From a virus, in the IMG/VR virus record IMGVR_UViG_3300007344_000143, positions 1 through 31,002 of that record: a stretch of DNA of 31,002 nt; one strand, 5' to 3'. The notes below the pieces were generated by a model that saw only the letters and a program-made list of their open reading frames with translations, was not told the DNA's origin and made no database searches. Position 1 is the stretch's first letter. Each line of letters opens with the position of its first letter. The translations under genes were made by a program, and so were the position numbers. Below, in pieces: positions 6,805-13,738 of this stretch.

Positions 6805-7236
6805 ATGTATGGAAGATATAGTATTATAAGAACTGCAATATTTCTAGCATGTTTTATTTTTGCTGGAACAGCATTAAGTGCTCAACAATTAGAGCCTCCT
6901 GCTAAGCCTGAATTACCCGAACCTGAAACTCAACCGGGCGGGAAGGGTGTTTTAATCCACGCACCTTGTGATTATTTCCCCATTGTATTCGACATTCAAA
7001 AGAATAGTGACGAAAGATTAATGTTTGTAGGTAACGGAGCTGTTAAGGAATATTCTAGCAATAGGTATTTTAGAGGTGCAGTTGCTGTTTGGTGGAATAT
7101 GGAAACCAAAAACGCTTCTATTACAATTCAGTTTCCCGATGGTATGATATGTTTACTTTCCCCTGCAGGGAACTTCCAACCCTGGACCGATCCCCAGCCC
7201 TGGGAGCCCCCAAAAGTAGATAAACAAAGTTTCTAA
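6805..7236 (+). CDS. Secreted hypothetical protein
   Basis: A 143-residue protein with an N-terminal signal peptide (hydrophobic residues 9-24, cleavage probable near ALSA-QQ at 26). A short Pro/Glu-rich linker (EPPAKPELPEPETQPGG) follows, then a compact domain with two cysteines (HAPCDYFP and GMICLLSP) that could form one disulfide in the periplasm. GAGGAG 11 bases upstream supports the start. I do not recognise the family. It sits among other exported proteins, so a periplasmic or outer-membrane task is likely. Confidence 0.75.
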   Translation: MYGRYSIIRTAIFLACFIFAGTALSAQQLEPPAKPELPEPETQPGGKGVLIHAPCDYFPIVFDIQKNSDERLMFVGNGAVKEYSSNRYFRGAVAVWWNMETKNASITIQFPDGMICLLSPAGNFQPWTDPQPWEPPKVDKQSF

Positions 7237-7246
7237 AAAATTTTTG

Positions 7247-7254
7247 TATAAATA
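7247..7254 (+). promoter_or_regulatory. T4-type late promoter (TATAAATA)
   Basis: An exact TATAAATA sits 33 bases before the ATG of the Thr/Asn-repeat gene in a non-coding gap. T4 late transcription uses this box with the phage sigma gp55. Two more exact copies stand at nearly the same distance before genes at 15668 and 16537. Confidence 0.7.
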
Positions 7255-7287
7255 CGAAAGACTAATAATTCATAAGGGAAAAATATT

Positions 7288-8277
7288 ATGAAGAGACTTC
7301 TGTCCGCAGTTCTCTTCGTTATGGCATCATCTGTTGTTCAGGCCCAAGTCGCTAATGACGCAGATGGTAATTTTGATAGTACTAGCTATGTAGAAACAAA
7401 CAATGATAGTACTACAACCACAACTAGCACTGTAACTACTGATAATACGAATACTAATGATACGACGATCACTAGTACAAATACAAATACTAATACAAAC
7501 ACGAATACTAGTACTGTAGATAGTACAACCACTTCGACAAACACGAATACGAATACTAGTACGACAAATAATACAAATACTAATACTAGTACAAATACTA
7601 ATACGAATACTTCGACTATAGATAACACTACCACTAGCACGGTCAATAGCACTTCTGATAATACATCTAGTGTGACTACGGATAACACCAACACAAATAC
7701 TAGTACAAATACCAATACCAATACGAATACTAGTACAAACACCAATACAAATACTAATGTTAATACAAACAATAACACTAGTAATACTACCATGAGTAGT
7801 ACGTCTAGCAATACTAATGCCAATGTAAATCAAAATACATCTACATCAGACGTTACTCAAAAGATTGAATCCCCACCGCCATCAGCAATAGCACCTACCA
7901 TTATGTCAGGTGGTAATGACAACTGTACAGTGACATGGTCTAGTTCTGTGCAAACCCAAATACTTGGGATGAGCGGTGGTGGGCACATAAGAGATATAAA
8001 CTGTGAGAGACTAAAGAACTCTAAAGCTCTTTATAATATGGGTATGAAGGTTGCTGCGGTAGCTTTAATGTGTCAAGATGCAGCGGTATTCAACGCTATG
8101 AGAATGGCTGGCACCCCTTGCCCATTTGATGGTACTATAGGAGACCAAGCACAGGCACTATGGGATGAATTCCCAGAAGAAAAACCTATTCCACAAACAG
8201 AAGAAACTACACCCCATGCTAAAGCAAACACTTTCATCGGTCTTGGTATGCTCTTGGCTCTTCTCGCAATACTCTAG
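7288..8277 (+). CDS. Secreted Thr/Asn-repeat protein with C-terminal hydrophobic tail
   Basis: A 329-residue protein. Residues 1-20 are a signal peptide ending VQA-Q. Residues about 36-190 are almost only Thr, Asn and Ser (runs such as TNTNTNTNT), a flexible and glycosylation-prone stalk. Residues about 205-290 form a compact domain with four cysteines (around NCTVTW, NCERL, MCQDA and GTPCPFDG), probably disulfide-bonded outside the cytoplasm. The last 18 residues are hydrophobic (FIGLGMLLALLAIL), suggesting a membrane anchor. A late promoter lies upstream. I recall similar secreted proteins in marine T4-like phages but know no function. It overlaps the next gene by 62 bases. Confidence 0.8.
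   Translation: MKRLLSAVLFVMASSVVQAQVANDADGNFDSTSYVETNNDSTTTTTSTVTTDNTNTNDTTITSTNTNTNTNTNTSTVDSTTTSTNTNTNTSTTNNTNTNTSTNTNTNTSTIDNTTTSTVNSTSDNTSSVTTDNTNTNTSTNTNTNTNTSTNTNTNTNVNTNNNTSNTTMSSTSSNTNANVNQNTSTSDVTQKIESPPPSAIAPTIMSGGNDNCTVTWSSSVQTQILGMSGGGHIRDINCERLKNSKALYNMGMKVAAVALMCQDAAVFNAMRMAGTPCPFDGTIGDQAQALWDEFPEEKPIPQTEETTPHAKANTFIGLGMLLALLAIL
7400..7840 (+). repeat. Degenerate AAYACN hexamer repeat coding Thr-Asn
   Basis: Within the coding frame the DNA repeats AATACT, AATACA and AATACG units and frequent ACTAGTAC. Third-codon positions vary freely (ACT, ACA, ACG, ACC; AAT, AAC) while the Thr-Asn protein pattern is kept. That points to selection on the protein repeat. The region could expand or contract by slippage or recombination. 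Confidence 0.85.
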
Positions 8278-9979
8278 CGCGCAGGACCTAACCCAACAAG
8301 ATATTGATATGGGAACGCTGTATGCTGCTCCATCGAATCCTGATGATCTGTTGGAATATAATGAACGCACATATATGGAACAGCTGATTGATAATAATGT
8401 TACTGCAACTACGACTGGAGACGGTGGGTTTTTAGGAACGGGATGGTTTGAAAGTGAAAATACAACTTACTCTATAGACTCTTGGACAGCCACAACTGGA
8501 TGTTTAGATCCTTCAGCTTCTAATGGCGGAGATGGATCTTGGGGTGGAACGTCTGGTGGTTCATGTGCTAATATAGGTACTAATGGTGATGGAGCTATTC
8601 GTTTCGGATTTAATAATACAATAGTTTCTCAAACACAAGACATTATAAATGATGCTTTAAAAGTTGCTGGTGTTCAAGTTGTTGGATACTTATGGCAATG
8701 GAAAGTTAAAAATTACAATGCTAATGATACAAGTGCAAATCAAGCCAATAATCAAGACCCATTATATGTAAGAGTCATTGTCAAAGATAATGATGGAAAT
8801 GTCCTTGATGAAAGAGAGTGGGATTACTCATATTCAATAAGTGACTGGGAACAAAAAAATGGAATGCAGTGGTATGATCCTTTTTTAATGGGCGATAAAG
8901 TTGATACACTTACGCTAGAAGTTGAGGGTAAAGATGCTGGTTACTGGGCTGGCTACTGGGGTCCAGAGTTTAGAGAAGCTGGTATCTATTCCATCTTTGT
9001 TTATAAAGAACCATTGGATTGTAGTGATCCTTTGAATGATGCTAGATGCCCTGGATATGCTACGGCACTACAAGAACAACAAGAGGCCATGTTGGCCGAA
9101 CAACTAGCAATGGCGGAGATGACAAATGACACAGGAACAATTGAAGAAGTTAATGAAACTCCACGTACTGAGAAAGTTATTGAAGAATCTCAACCAGGAC
9201 CAGAACCAGTAGTAGAGGTAATAGAAGATGCCATTGAAGAAGTGTTGGAAGAGCCCATAGAAGTTGCTGGCGATCTTGAACCAGATATATTAAATGACAC
9301 TGTGGCGGAAACTGGAACGAGCCCAAGGGTACGGATTAATCCGTTGGATGTGGCTAGAGGCGCTGTTGCTGACGCTGCTGCCGCGGCCAATAATGCCATA
9401 AGCAGTGCTACAACATCATCTATTCAATCAGACCAACAATCCACTAGTTTTGTAATGGAGCAGGCCCAAGAGTCTGCTGAACTATCCTTTGAAATGGAGG
9501 AGCAATTAATAGAGAACGTACAGTCAATTGCTTCTAATGTTTCACAACAACAATTTGCAGCTTTAAATTTAGAAGAGAATGTTTTGCAGTTAGAAATAAT
9601 TGTGGATGATGTAAATGTAGAAACCGCAAATGATATTTTAAATAATATTATAAGTCAAGTAACATCTCCTACATTCGAACTTAAACTACCAGAACCAAAA
9701 GAAGAAATTGCTGAACCTATGAGTACTATGGAAGAAGCCGAGCTGGTAGCAAAGGCATTTGAAGGCAGTGATGATGAAGATGCACGATCCGCACTTTTAG
9801 GATATAACCCATTATTCAGCCAATACCAACAACTTCAAATGGCTGACGCAGATTTTTATAAACCAAAGGAGATTTACCCAAACCAAAAAAATCATGATAA
9901 CCCAAATTCAAGATTCTTTAACGGGGCAAGTGACGAAAAACATAACGCACTAGTAAGGATGCAATACGACAATAGATGA
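8216..9979 (+). CDS. Large secreted hypothetical protein with acidic linker
   Basis: A 587-residue protein. ATG 8216 was chosen because it gives a signal peptide (MLKQTLSSVLVCSWLFSQYS, cleaved near SSA-Q); the longer frame from 8165 would put 17 charged residues in front. The N-terminal domain (to about residue 275) is rich in Gly, Trp and Tyr with four cysteines in its outer parts (GCLDP, GSCAN, LDCSDP, ARCPG). A Glu/Pro/Val-rich linker follows (about 330-370), then an Ala/Gln-rich helical part (380-480) and a charged tail. It shares 62 bases with the previous gene in another frame. The family is unknown to me; I recall similar proteins in marine T4-like phages. Confidence 0.8.
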   Translation: MLKQTLSSVLVCSWLFSQYSSAQDLTQQDIDMGTLYAAPSNPDDLLEYNERTYMEQLIDNNVTATTTGDGGFLGTGWFESENTTYSIDSWTATTGCLDPSASNGGDGSWGGTSGGSCANIGTNGDGAIRFGFNNTIVSQTQDIINDALKVAGVQVVGYLWQWKVKNYNANDTSANQANNQDPLYVRVIVKDNDGNVLDEREWDYSYSISDWEQKNGMQWYDPFLMGDKVDTLTLEVEGKDAGYWAGYWGPEFREAGIYSIFVYKEPLDCSDPLNDARCPGYATALQEQQEAMLAEQLAMAEMTNDTGTIEEVNETPRTEKVIEESQPGPEPVVEVIEDAIEEVLEEPIEVAGDLEPDILNDTVAETGTSPRVRINPLDVARGAVADAAAAANNAISSATTSSIQSDQQSTSFVMEQAQESAELSFEMEEQLIENVQSIASNVSQQQFAALNLEENVLQLEIIVDDVNVETANDILNNIISQVTSPTFELKLPEPKEEIAEPMSTMEEAELVAKAFEGSDDEDARSALLGYNPLFSQYQQLQMADADFYKPKEIYPNQKNHDNPNSRFFNGASDEKHNALVRMQYDNR

Positions 9980-10296
9980 ACTGTCTTTTAGGGTTGGCGC
10001 TGTCACTCCATTTGAATATGGATGACGGCTATAATATGATTCATCCATATGCCACATGTGAGCGAGGTCGTTATAATTACGGATTACTTGTAAATAGTGA
10101 AAAGAAAATAGGTAATTATTTAAGTTGGGATCTAAATGATAACATTGAATTGGGATTTATGACGGGATACACTTCAGCCCACATAGTTCCAATGGCTAGA
10201 TTTAAAGCTGGTAACTTTTTTGCTATGCCGGGGATAGAAGATTATAAGTTAAAGGGTATAGTAGCAGGAATAGAAATACCATTAGGAGAAAGATAA
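9976..10296 (+). CDS. Small hypothetical, possible beta-barrel fragment
   Basis: A 106-residue protein overlapping the previous gene by four bases (ATGA). It has a short hydrophobic start (CLLGLALSLHL) and then strand-like stretches with aromatic residues and glycine turns (IELGFMTGYTSAH, LKGIVAGIEIPLG). This pattern resembles part of a small outer-membrane barrel or an acyltransferase-like protein. There is no clear signal-peptide cleavage site. Function unknown. Translation is coupled to the large secreted protein, so they may act together in the envelope. Confidence 0.65.
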   Translation: MNCLLGLALSLHLNMDDGYNMIHPYATCERGRYNYGLLVNSEKKIGNYLSWDLNDNIELGFMTGYTSAHIVPMARFKAGNFFAMPGIEDYKLKGIVAGIEIPLGER

Positions 10297-10992
10297 ATGG
10301 CAGAATTTGAATTTGCTGGCACAACATTCAGGGGCGGAAAAATGTTTGCCGTTCTGACGGCATTATCCACGTTAGGCGGTGCAGCTTGGGCCGGCTTTGA
10401 GTTCTACAAAGACTACATGGATATGAAAGAGATTATACAAGAGATTGACATCGATGCTATAGCTGCAGAGAATGCTTTAGTGATACAAAAGCTAGATGAG
10501 TCTATGCTACGGATTGATGAAGCAATAACGTATACCAGAGATATTAAAAACGATCTAAAGGACGACCTGCTGAAGATGGAAGGTACCCTTGATCGTTTAG
10601 ATGCTAAGGTAGATGAATCAGTTGATAAGACAAAGGATTCAATCGAATCATTTGAAATTAAGACCGAAAATACTATAGATAAATTTGAGAATAAAACAAA
10701 ACAACAATTGGCTGAAGCCGCGGCTGATCTAAAAGAAGCTCAAGACGAACTAGAGGTAATGTCGAACAACCTAAAACTAGAGCTTGAAAAGATCAGAGAT
10801 ACTATGGGCGAAATTAGATCAGAAACTTCCGCTACCTTAAGGGAGGTGGAAATGACTATGAGAGAATCTGAAAAAGATACACGTGACGTTATGAAAGAGA
10901 CGACCGCTGATCTAGAATTTAAAATGGATGATCTTGAAACCGAAATCAAGAAAACAATTGAAGAGGCTTTAGACAATCCACTTAATGACTAG
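10297..10992 (+). CDS. Membrane-anchored long coiled-coil protein
   Basis: A 231-residue protein with one N-terminal membrane helix (about residues 16-36) followed by nearly 190 residues of charged heptad-like sequence (KDDLLKMEGTLDRLDAKVDE, many Glu/Lys/Leu), predicted as a continuous coiled coil. Topology suggests an inner-membrane anchor with the coil in cytoplasm or periplasm. It starts one base after the preceding stop and is followed by the lipase gene 8 bases on with GGAGG between. No enzyme motif is seen. It could act as a scaffold, tether or membrane-spacing element. Confidence 0.78.
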   Translation: MAEFEFAGTTFRGGKMFAVLTALSTLGGAAWAGFEFYKDYMDMKEIIQEIDIDAIAAENALVIQKLDESMLRIDEAITYTRDIKNDLKDDLLKMEGTLDRLDAKVDESVDKTKDSIESFEIKTENTIDKFENKTKQQLAEAAADLKEAQDELEVMSNNLKLELEKIRDTMGEIRSETSATLREVEMTMRESEKDTRDVMKETTADLEFKMDDLETEIKKTIEEALDNPLND

Positions 10993-11000
10993 GAGGTATT

Positions 11001-11729
11001 ATGTCTATTGAGAGATGTTATGAAATGTCGCAGTTGGCCGGCATTGCTTATTTGGATGGGAAAGAAGCCAAAAAGCTTTATAAGAAAATGGGATGGAAAG
11101 GTCACAAGTTCATCGAAGTGAAAGGTGCGCAGTGTCATGTAATTTGGGACGATAAGGAAATGGCTATATGTTTTAGAGGCACAGAGCCAGACGAATTTTC
11201 TGATATTAAAGCAGATCTAAATGCCTGGCCTGATGCAGCACACAATGGCCATGGTAAAGTCCACAATGGATTCCAAGAAGAAGTTAATAAAATTTGGCAC
11301 AACATTCTAGAGGTCATGGAAGCCCAGAAGTGTTACCATTTGTATATCTGTGGTCATTCTCTGGGTGGTGCAATGGCTACTATCGCAGCAAGCAGGTTGG
11401 GTGATAAAGTTACTGGTCTATACACATACGGCTCACCAAGAGCAGGAAATGCTGAATGGGTGAAATCAATTAAAGCCCCACATTATAGACATGTAAATAA
11501 CAATGATATAGTTCCTAAGGTTCCGTTTAAATGGATGGGATATAGACATCATGGGGAGTTGCGCTATATAAACTTCTATGGAAACATTAGGAAGATGACA
11601 AGTTGGCAAAGATTTAAAGATGGTTGGCGTGGTCGTCTGGCAGCATGGAAAAAAAGACAACCCTTTGATGGAGCGAGAGATCATGGCATGTCGAATTATA
11701 TCAAATATTTGGAGAAAGAAAATGGCTGA
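11001..11729 (+). CDS. Class 3 lipase (alpha/beta hydrolase)
   Basis: A 242-residue lipase of the fungal-lipase-like class 3 family, expected to hydrolyse acyl esters of lipids. The nucleophile elbow GHSLGGA is at residues 118-124 (Ser120). The acid is probably Asp169 in NNNDIVPKVP and the histidine His228 in RDHGMSNYIKYL. The oxyanion region CFRGTE is at about 57-62. All triad positions appear intact. There is no signal peptide, so it acts in the cytoplasm or on the inner leaflet unless carried by lysis. It lies between a membrane-anchored coiled coil and three tiny membrane proteins, which suggests a role in host membrane damage or remodelling. Confidence 0.9.
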   Translation: MSIERCYEMSQLAGIAYLDGKEAKKLYKKMGWKGHKFIEVKGAQCHVIWDDKEMAICFRGTEPDEFSDIKADLNAWPDAAHNGHGKVHNGFQEEVNKIWHNILEVMEAQKCYHLYICGHSLGGAMATIAASRLGDKVTGLYTYGSPRAGNAEWVKSIKAPHYRHVNNNDIVPKVPFKWMGYRHHGELRYINFYGNIRKMTSWQRFKDGWRGRLAAWKKRQPFDGARDHGMSNYIKYLEKENG

Positions 11730-11943
11730 AGAAAAACAAAAAATGATCGAAGCGGTGGATCATCCGGAAGGTAAGTTTGAGCTTGCAATCCGAATTTTAG
11801 GGAACGAAGTGCTCGGACTACAAATGAAGGTGGATGACTTTAAAATGAAATGGCTACTGATTGGTATATTCAGTATCGCAGTTCTTATGTGGGTCATGAG
11901 TTTGTTTGGTCCAGCTATTATGAGTACATACGGAGGAATCTAA
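11722..11943 (+). CDS. Small single-helix membrane protein A
   Basis: A 73-residue protein with a charged, amphipathic N-terminal half and one membrane helix at about residues 43-66 (WLLIGIFSIAVLMWVMSLFG). ATG 11722 is chosen because GGAGAAAG lies just upstream and overlaps the lipase stop by 8 bases; the longer open frame starting at 11620 lies inside the lipase gene. It is directly linked to the next gene by TAATG. Function unknown; a lipase partner or holin-like factor is possible. Confidence 0.75.
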   Translation: MAEEKQKMIEAVDHPEGKFELAIRILGNEVLGLQMKVDDFKMKWLLIGIFSIAVLMWVMSLFGPAIMSTYGGI

Positions 11944-12230
11944 TGGAAGTGCTATCAAGAATGTTCGGTGACACATTATGGATCTATACAGCCATTGCTG
12001 GATCTCTAGTGGGTGCAGCATTTTTGGCATGGTTTAGAAATACCCACGCTGCTTTATGGCTTATGTCTAAATTTGACAAGCTATTGGATTATCTTGTGGA
12101 TAGGTTTGGTTGGGACTGGTTACAGGATGATCCTGATGCCTGGCGTAAACGCTATCCCAAGGTAACCAGTAAAATAGACAGCATAGAAAAACGATTGGAG
12201 GAAATCGAAAATGGATTGGGTAAAAAGTAG
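11943..12230 (+). CDS. Small single-helix membrane protein B
   Basis: A 95-residue protein with a membrane helix at about residues 11-31, a Trp-rich middle (FGWDWLQDDPDAW) and a short charged coiled-coil end (SIEKRLEEIEN). ATG 11943 shares a base with the preceding stop (TAATG), indicating translational coupling. I recall similar short proteins in marine T4-like phages but no function. It overlaps the next tiny gene by 20 bases. Confidence 0.75.
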   Translation: MEVLSRMFGDTLWIYTAIAGSLVGAAFLAWFRNTHAALWLMSKFDKLLDYLVDRFGWDWLQDDPDAWRKRYPKVTSKIDSIEKRLEEIENGLGKK

Positions 12231-12369
12231 AATGAAGGAAAGAACCTCATGGGATGGGGCTGCCTTGGTAGCTTTAGGTCTTATGACTTTGTTTCTAGCC
12301 CCACTCGCTAAGATAGCCGCAGGAATAGCTATTGCCTATGGTGCTTGGACTATCTGGAAAAAAGAATAA
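12211..12369 (+). CDS. Tiny membrane protein C (52 residues)
   Basis: A 52-residue protein beginning MDWVKSRMKERTSWDGAALV and ending WTIWKKE. It has one long hydrophobic region (about residues 17-47, with a proline near the middle, so perhaps a hairpin). GGAGG lies about 11 bases before the ATG, within the end of the previous gene. The MDW-K-RTSWDG start and KKE end are familiar to me from small proteins of marine T4-like phages. It is the last gene of the lipase/membrane cluster, before a promoter region. Confidence 0.75.
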   Translation: MDWVKSRMKERTSWDGAALVALGLMTLFLAPLAKIAAGIAIAYGAWTIWKKE

Positions 12370-12397
12370 AAAAATTCGAAAAAAATGAAAAAAGTCA

Positions 12398-12438
12398 GGG
12401 GGGAGGGGATTTACATTTGAACTGAAATACATTATATT
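12398..12438 (+). promoter_or_regulatory. G-run/TTTACA promoter with conserved leader
   Basis: A G-rich run (GGGGGGAGGGG) precedes TTTACA (12410-12415). After 17 bases comes TATATT (12433-12438). It is followed by TAGTATTATCAAAGGAGAT, almost the same leader as downstream of the promoter at 16147. The gap 12370-12462 holds only this. Confidence 0.8.
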
Positions 12439-12462
12439 AGTATTATCAAAGGAGATAATACA

Positions 12463-12873
12463 ATGTACACTTTCGGTTCGAATGATGTTTTCTCAGACCT
12501 CGTAAAAGATGTTTATGGAACTCGTGACCCCGCCAGAGACGGCGGTCACCTTTCTAGTTTCTATCACGAATGCGACGAAGTTAAACAGCAGATGTGGGAC
12601 GAACTTTGCTACCAACTCGAAGAGAATACTAAAGCTGAAAAGCTCTTCGAAAAAGAGTGTATCGAAAAGTTCGAGGCTCGGATCAAAGACGTAATGGGTC
12701 TTGGTGCTATCGATCGCCTCACCGCTATCAGATGGATTATTGGTCCTGAAAAGTTCTATCACATTCAAGACGTAGAACATTTTGTTTGGGAACAAGGTAT
12801 CCTATTCACCCCTTATGGTAAGAAACTTATCAAAGAAATCGAAGCCGTAGTAGAATACGAGGAAATGGTATAA
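12463..12873 (+). CDS. Hypothetical acidic protein behind G-run promoter
   Basis: A 136-residue, mostly helical acidic protein with no membrane segment and no motif I recognise. The N-terminus contains YGTRDPARDGG. The start is well supported by AGGAG placed 8-12 bases upstream in the conserved leader. The downstream gene begins on the final base of its stop codon (TAATG). Expression from a strong host-like promoter suggests early takeover use, but no function can be named. Confidence 0.75.
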   Translation: MYTFGSNDVFSDLVKDVYGTRDPARDGGHLSSFYHECDEVKQQMWDELCYQLEENTKAEKLFEKECIEKFEARIKDVMGLGAIDRLTAIRWIIGPEKFYHIQDVEHFVWEQGILFTPYGKKLIKEIEAVVEYEEMV

Positions 12874-13100
12874 TGGGAGTTACATATAATGGAAAAAAAT
12901 ACGATGACCGCCATGGAGGTCCTTGGGATCGCGGATCTGCTGATTCGTATTATCGTCGTGGGTTTAATCCTCACTTTTTTTGCAGCGCAACTTATCAAAG
13001 TAATCGGGTAGATGAAGGTGAAATGAGCGCAGATGAACTTGAAGCCTATCGCGCTGGGTATGACTATAATGAAGAGATGGGTTACTATAAGGAGTGGTAA
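12873..13100 (+). CDS. Small hypothetical with DRGSADSYY motif
   Basis: A 75-residue, Tyr/Gly/Asp-rich protein containing PWDRGSADSYYRRGFNPHF and later AYRAGYDYNEEMG. I recall this DRGSADSYY...YRAGY pattern as a small family widespread in phages, with no known role. It overlaps the preceding stop by one base. No membrane segment is seen, and there is one cysteine (FFCSA). Confidence 0.7.
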   Translation: MGVTYNGKKYDDRHGGPWDRGSADSYYRRGFNPHFFCSATYQSNRVDEGEMSADELEAYRAGYDYNEEMGYYKEW

Positions 13101-13101
13101 T

Positions 13102-13335
13102 ATGAATATTCGTGGTATTGAAAATCTTCCTCTGGCAGAAGCAAAAGAGCTTGGATTAGAGTATTTAAAACAGCTTAAGGTCAAGAGGACTAAAATGTTC
13201 CGCTTGACTAAAGACATCAACGAAGCCCCTAATTCAGCCGAGGTGTCTCGGATACTTTGGATGTTAGAACTAGCCGGATCTGGAGATGGAGTTATTGGTT
13301 CGGCATTTAAAGGCCACTACAAGTACAATGCCTAG
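13102..13335 (+). CDS. Small hypothetical protein
   Basis: A 77-residue helical, basic protein of unknown family. ATG 13102 is chosen: it lies one base after the previous stop and has AAGGAG about 8 bases upstream; the frame stays open upstream but inside the previous gene. It overlaps the start of the uracil-DNA-glycosylase-like gene by 8 bases, so the two are likely coupled. Confidence 0.65.
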   Translation: MNIRGIENLPLAEAKELGLEYLKQLKVKRTKMFRLTKDINEAPNSAEVSRILWMLELAGSGDGVIGSAFKGHYKYNA

Positions 13336-13678
13336 TATAATCATTGGAATAAATCCTACTAAGGCACAGTACCGTAAAGGCTGTGCCTGGTATCGTCTAC
13401 AGGATTGGATTGATGAATTGGATGTGGGCATTGTAGCCTTTACCAATCTATCCCACGATCCACACTGGGACAAGCGCACCCTCGACCGCGAGCACGTACT
13501 CGCGTGCGTAAGCGGGCACGATAAAGTAATAGCATTAGGTGGTTTAGTCTCTAAGGTACTAACTAAACTTGGTGTGGATCACTTTACCTTACCCCATCCA
13601 TCGCCCCTCAACCGTCAAATAAACGACCCTAAATTTATTTCAAATAAATTAAAAAAATGTCGTAATTATTTGAATTAG
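13328..13678 (+). CDS. Uracil-DNA-glycosylase-superfamily-like protein
   Basis: A 116-residue compact protein that looks like a minimal member of the uracil-DNA glycosylase superfamily. It has an N-terminal strand followed by GINPTKAQYR (motif 1-like, residues 7-16) and, near the C-terminus, LPHPSPLNR (residues 93-101), which matches the HPSPL motif 2. A Gly-rich strand (VIALGGLVSKVL) lies between. It is much shorter than typical UDGs (about 200), so activity may differ. The role could be base-excision repair or quality control of uracil in phage or host DNA. ATG 13328 is chosen for the family-like start; longer reading frames lie in the previous gene. Confidence 0.7.
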   Translation: MPSIIIGINPTKAQYRKGCAWYRLQDWIDELDVGIVAFTNLSHDPHWDKRTLDREHVLACVSGHDKVIALGGLVSKVLTKLGVDHFTLPHPSPLNRQINDPKFISNKLKKCRNYLN

Positions 13679-13716
13679 GGGGTTTACAAATGAATCGAAA
13701 TACGACAAGATAGTAT
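13678..13716 (+). promoter_or_regulatory. G-run/TTTACA promoter before DUF932 gene
   Basis: GGGGG (13678-13682) leads into TTTACA (13683-13688). The -10 is less clear: AAGATA at 13707 (18-base spacer) or TAGTAT at 13711 (22-base spacer). The following TAGTATCTATCAAATAGGAG parallels the leaders at 12438 and 16180, so the element is the same type. Confidence 0.7.
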
Positions 13717-13738
13717 CTATCAAATAGGAGAATATATT

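Noticed and set aside
7327-7833. Long minus-strand open frames across the Thr/Asn repeat
   Set aside because: They are open only because the repeat lacks the codons that give reverse stops; their products are low-complexity and lack any ribosome site or promoter.
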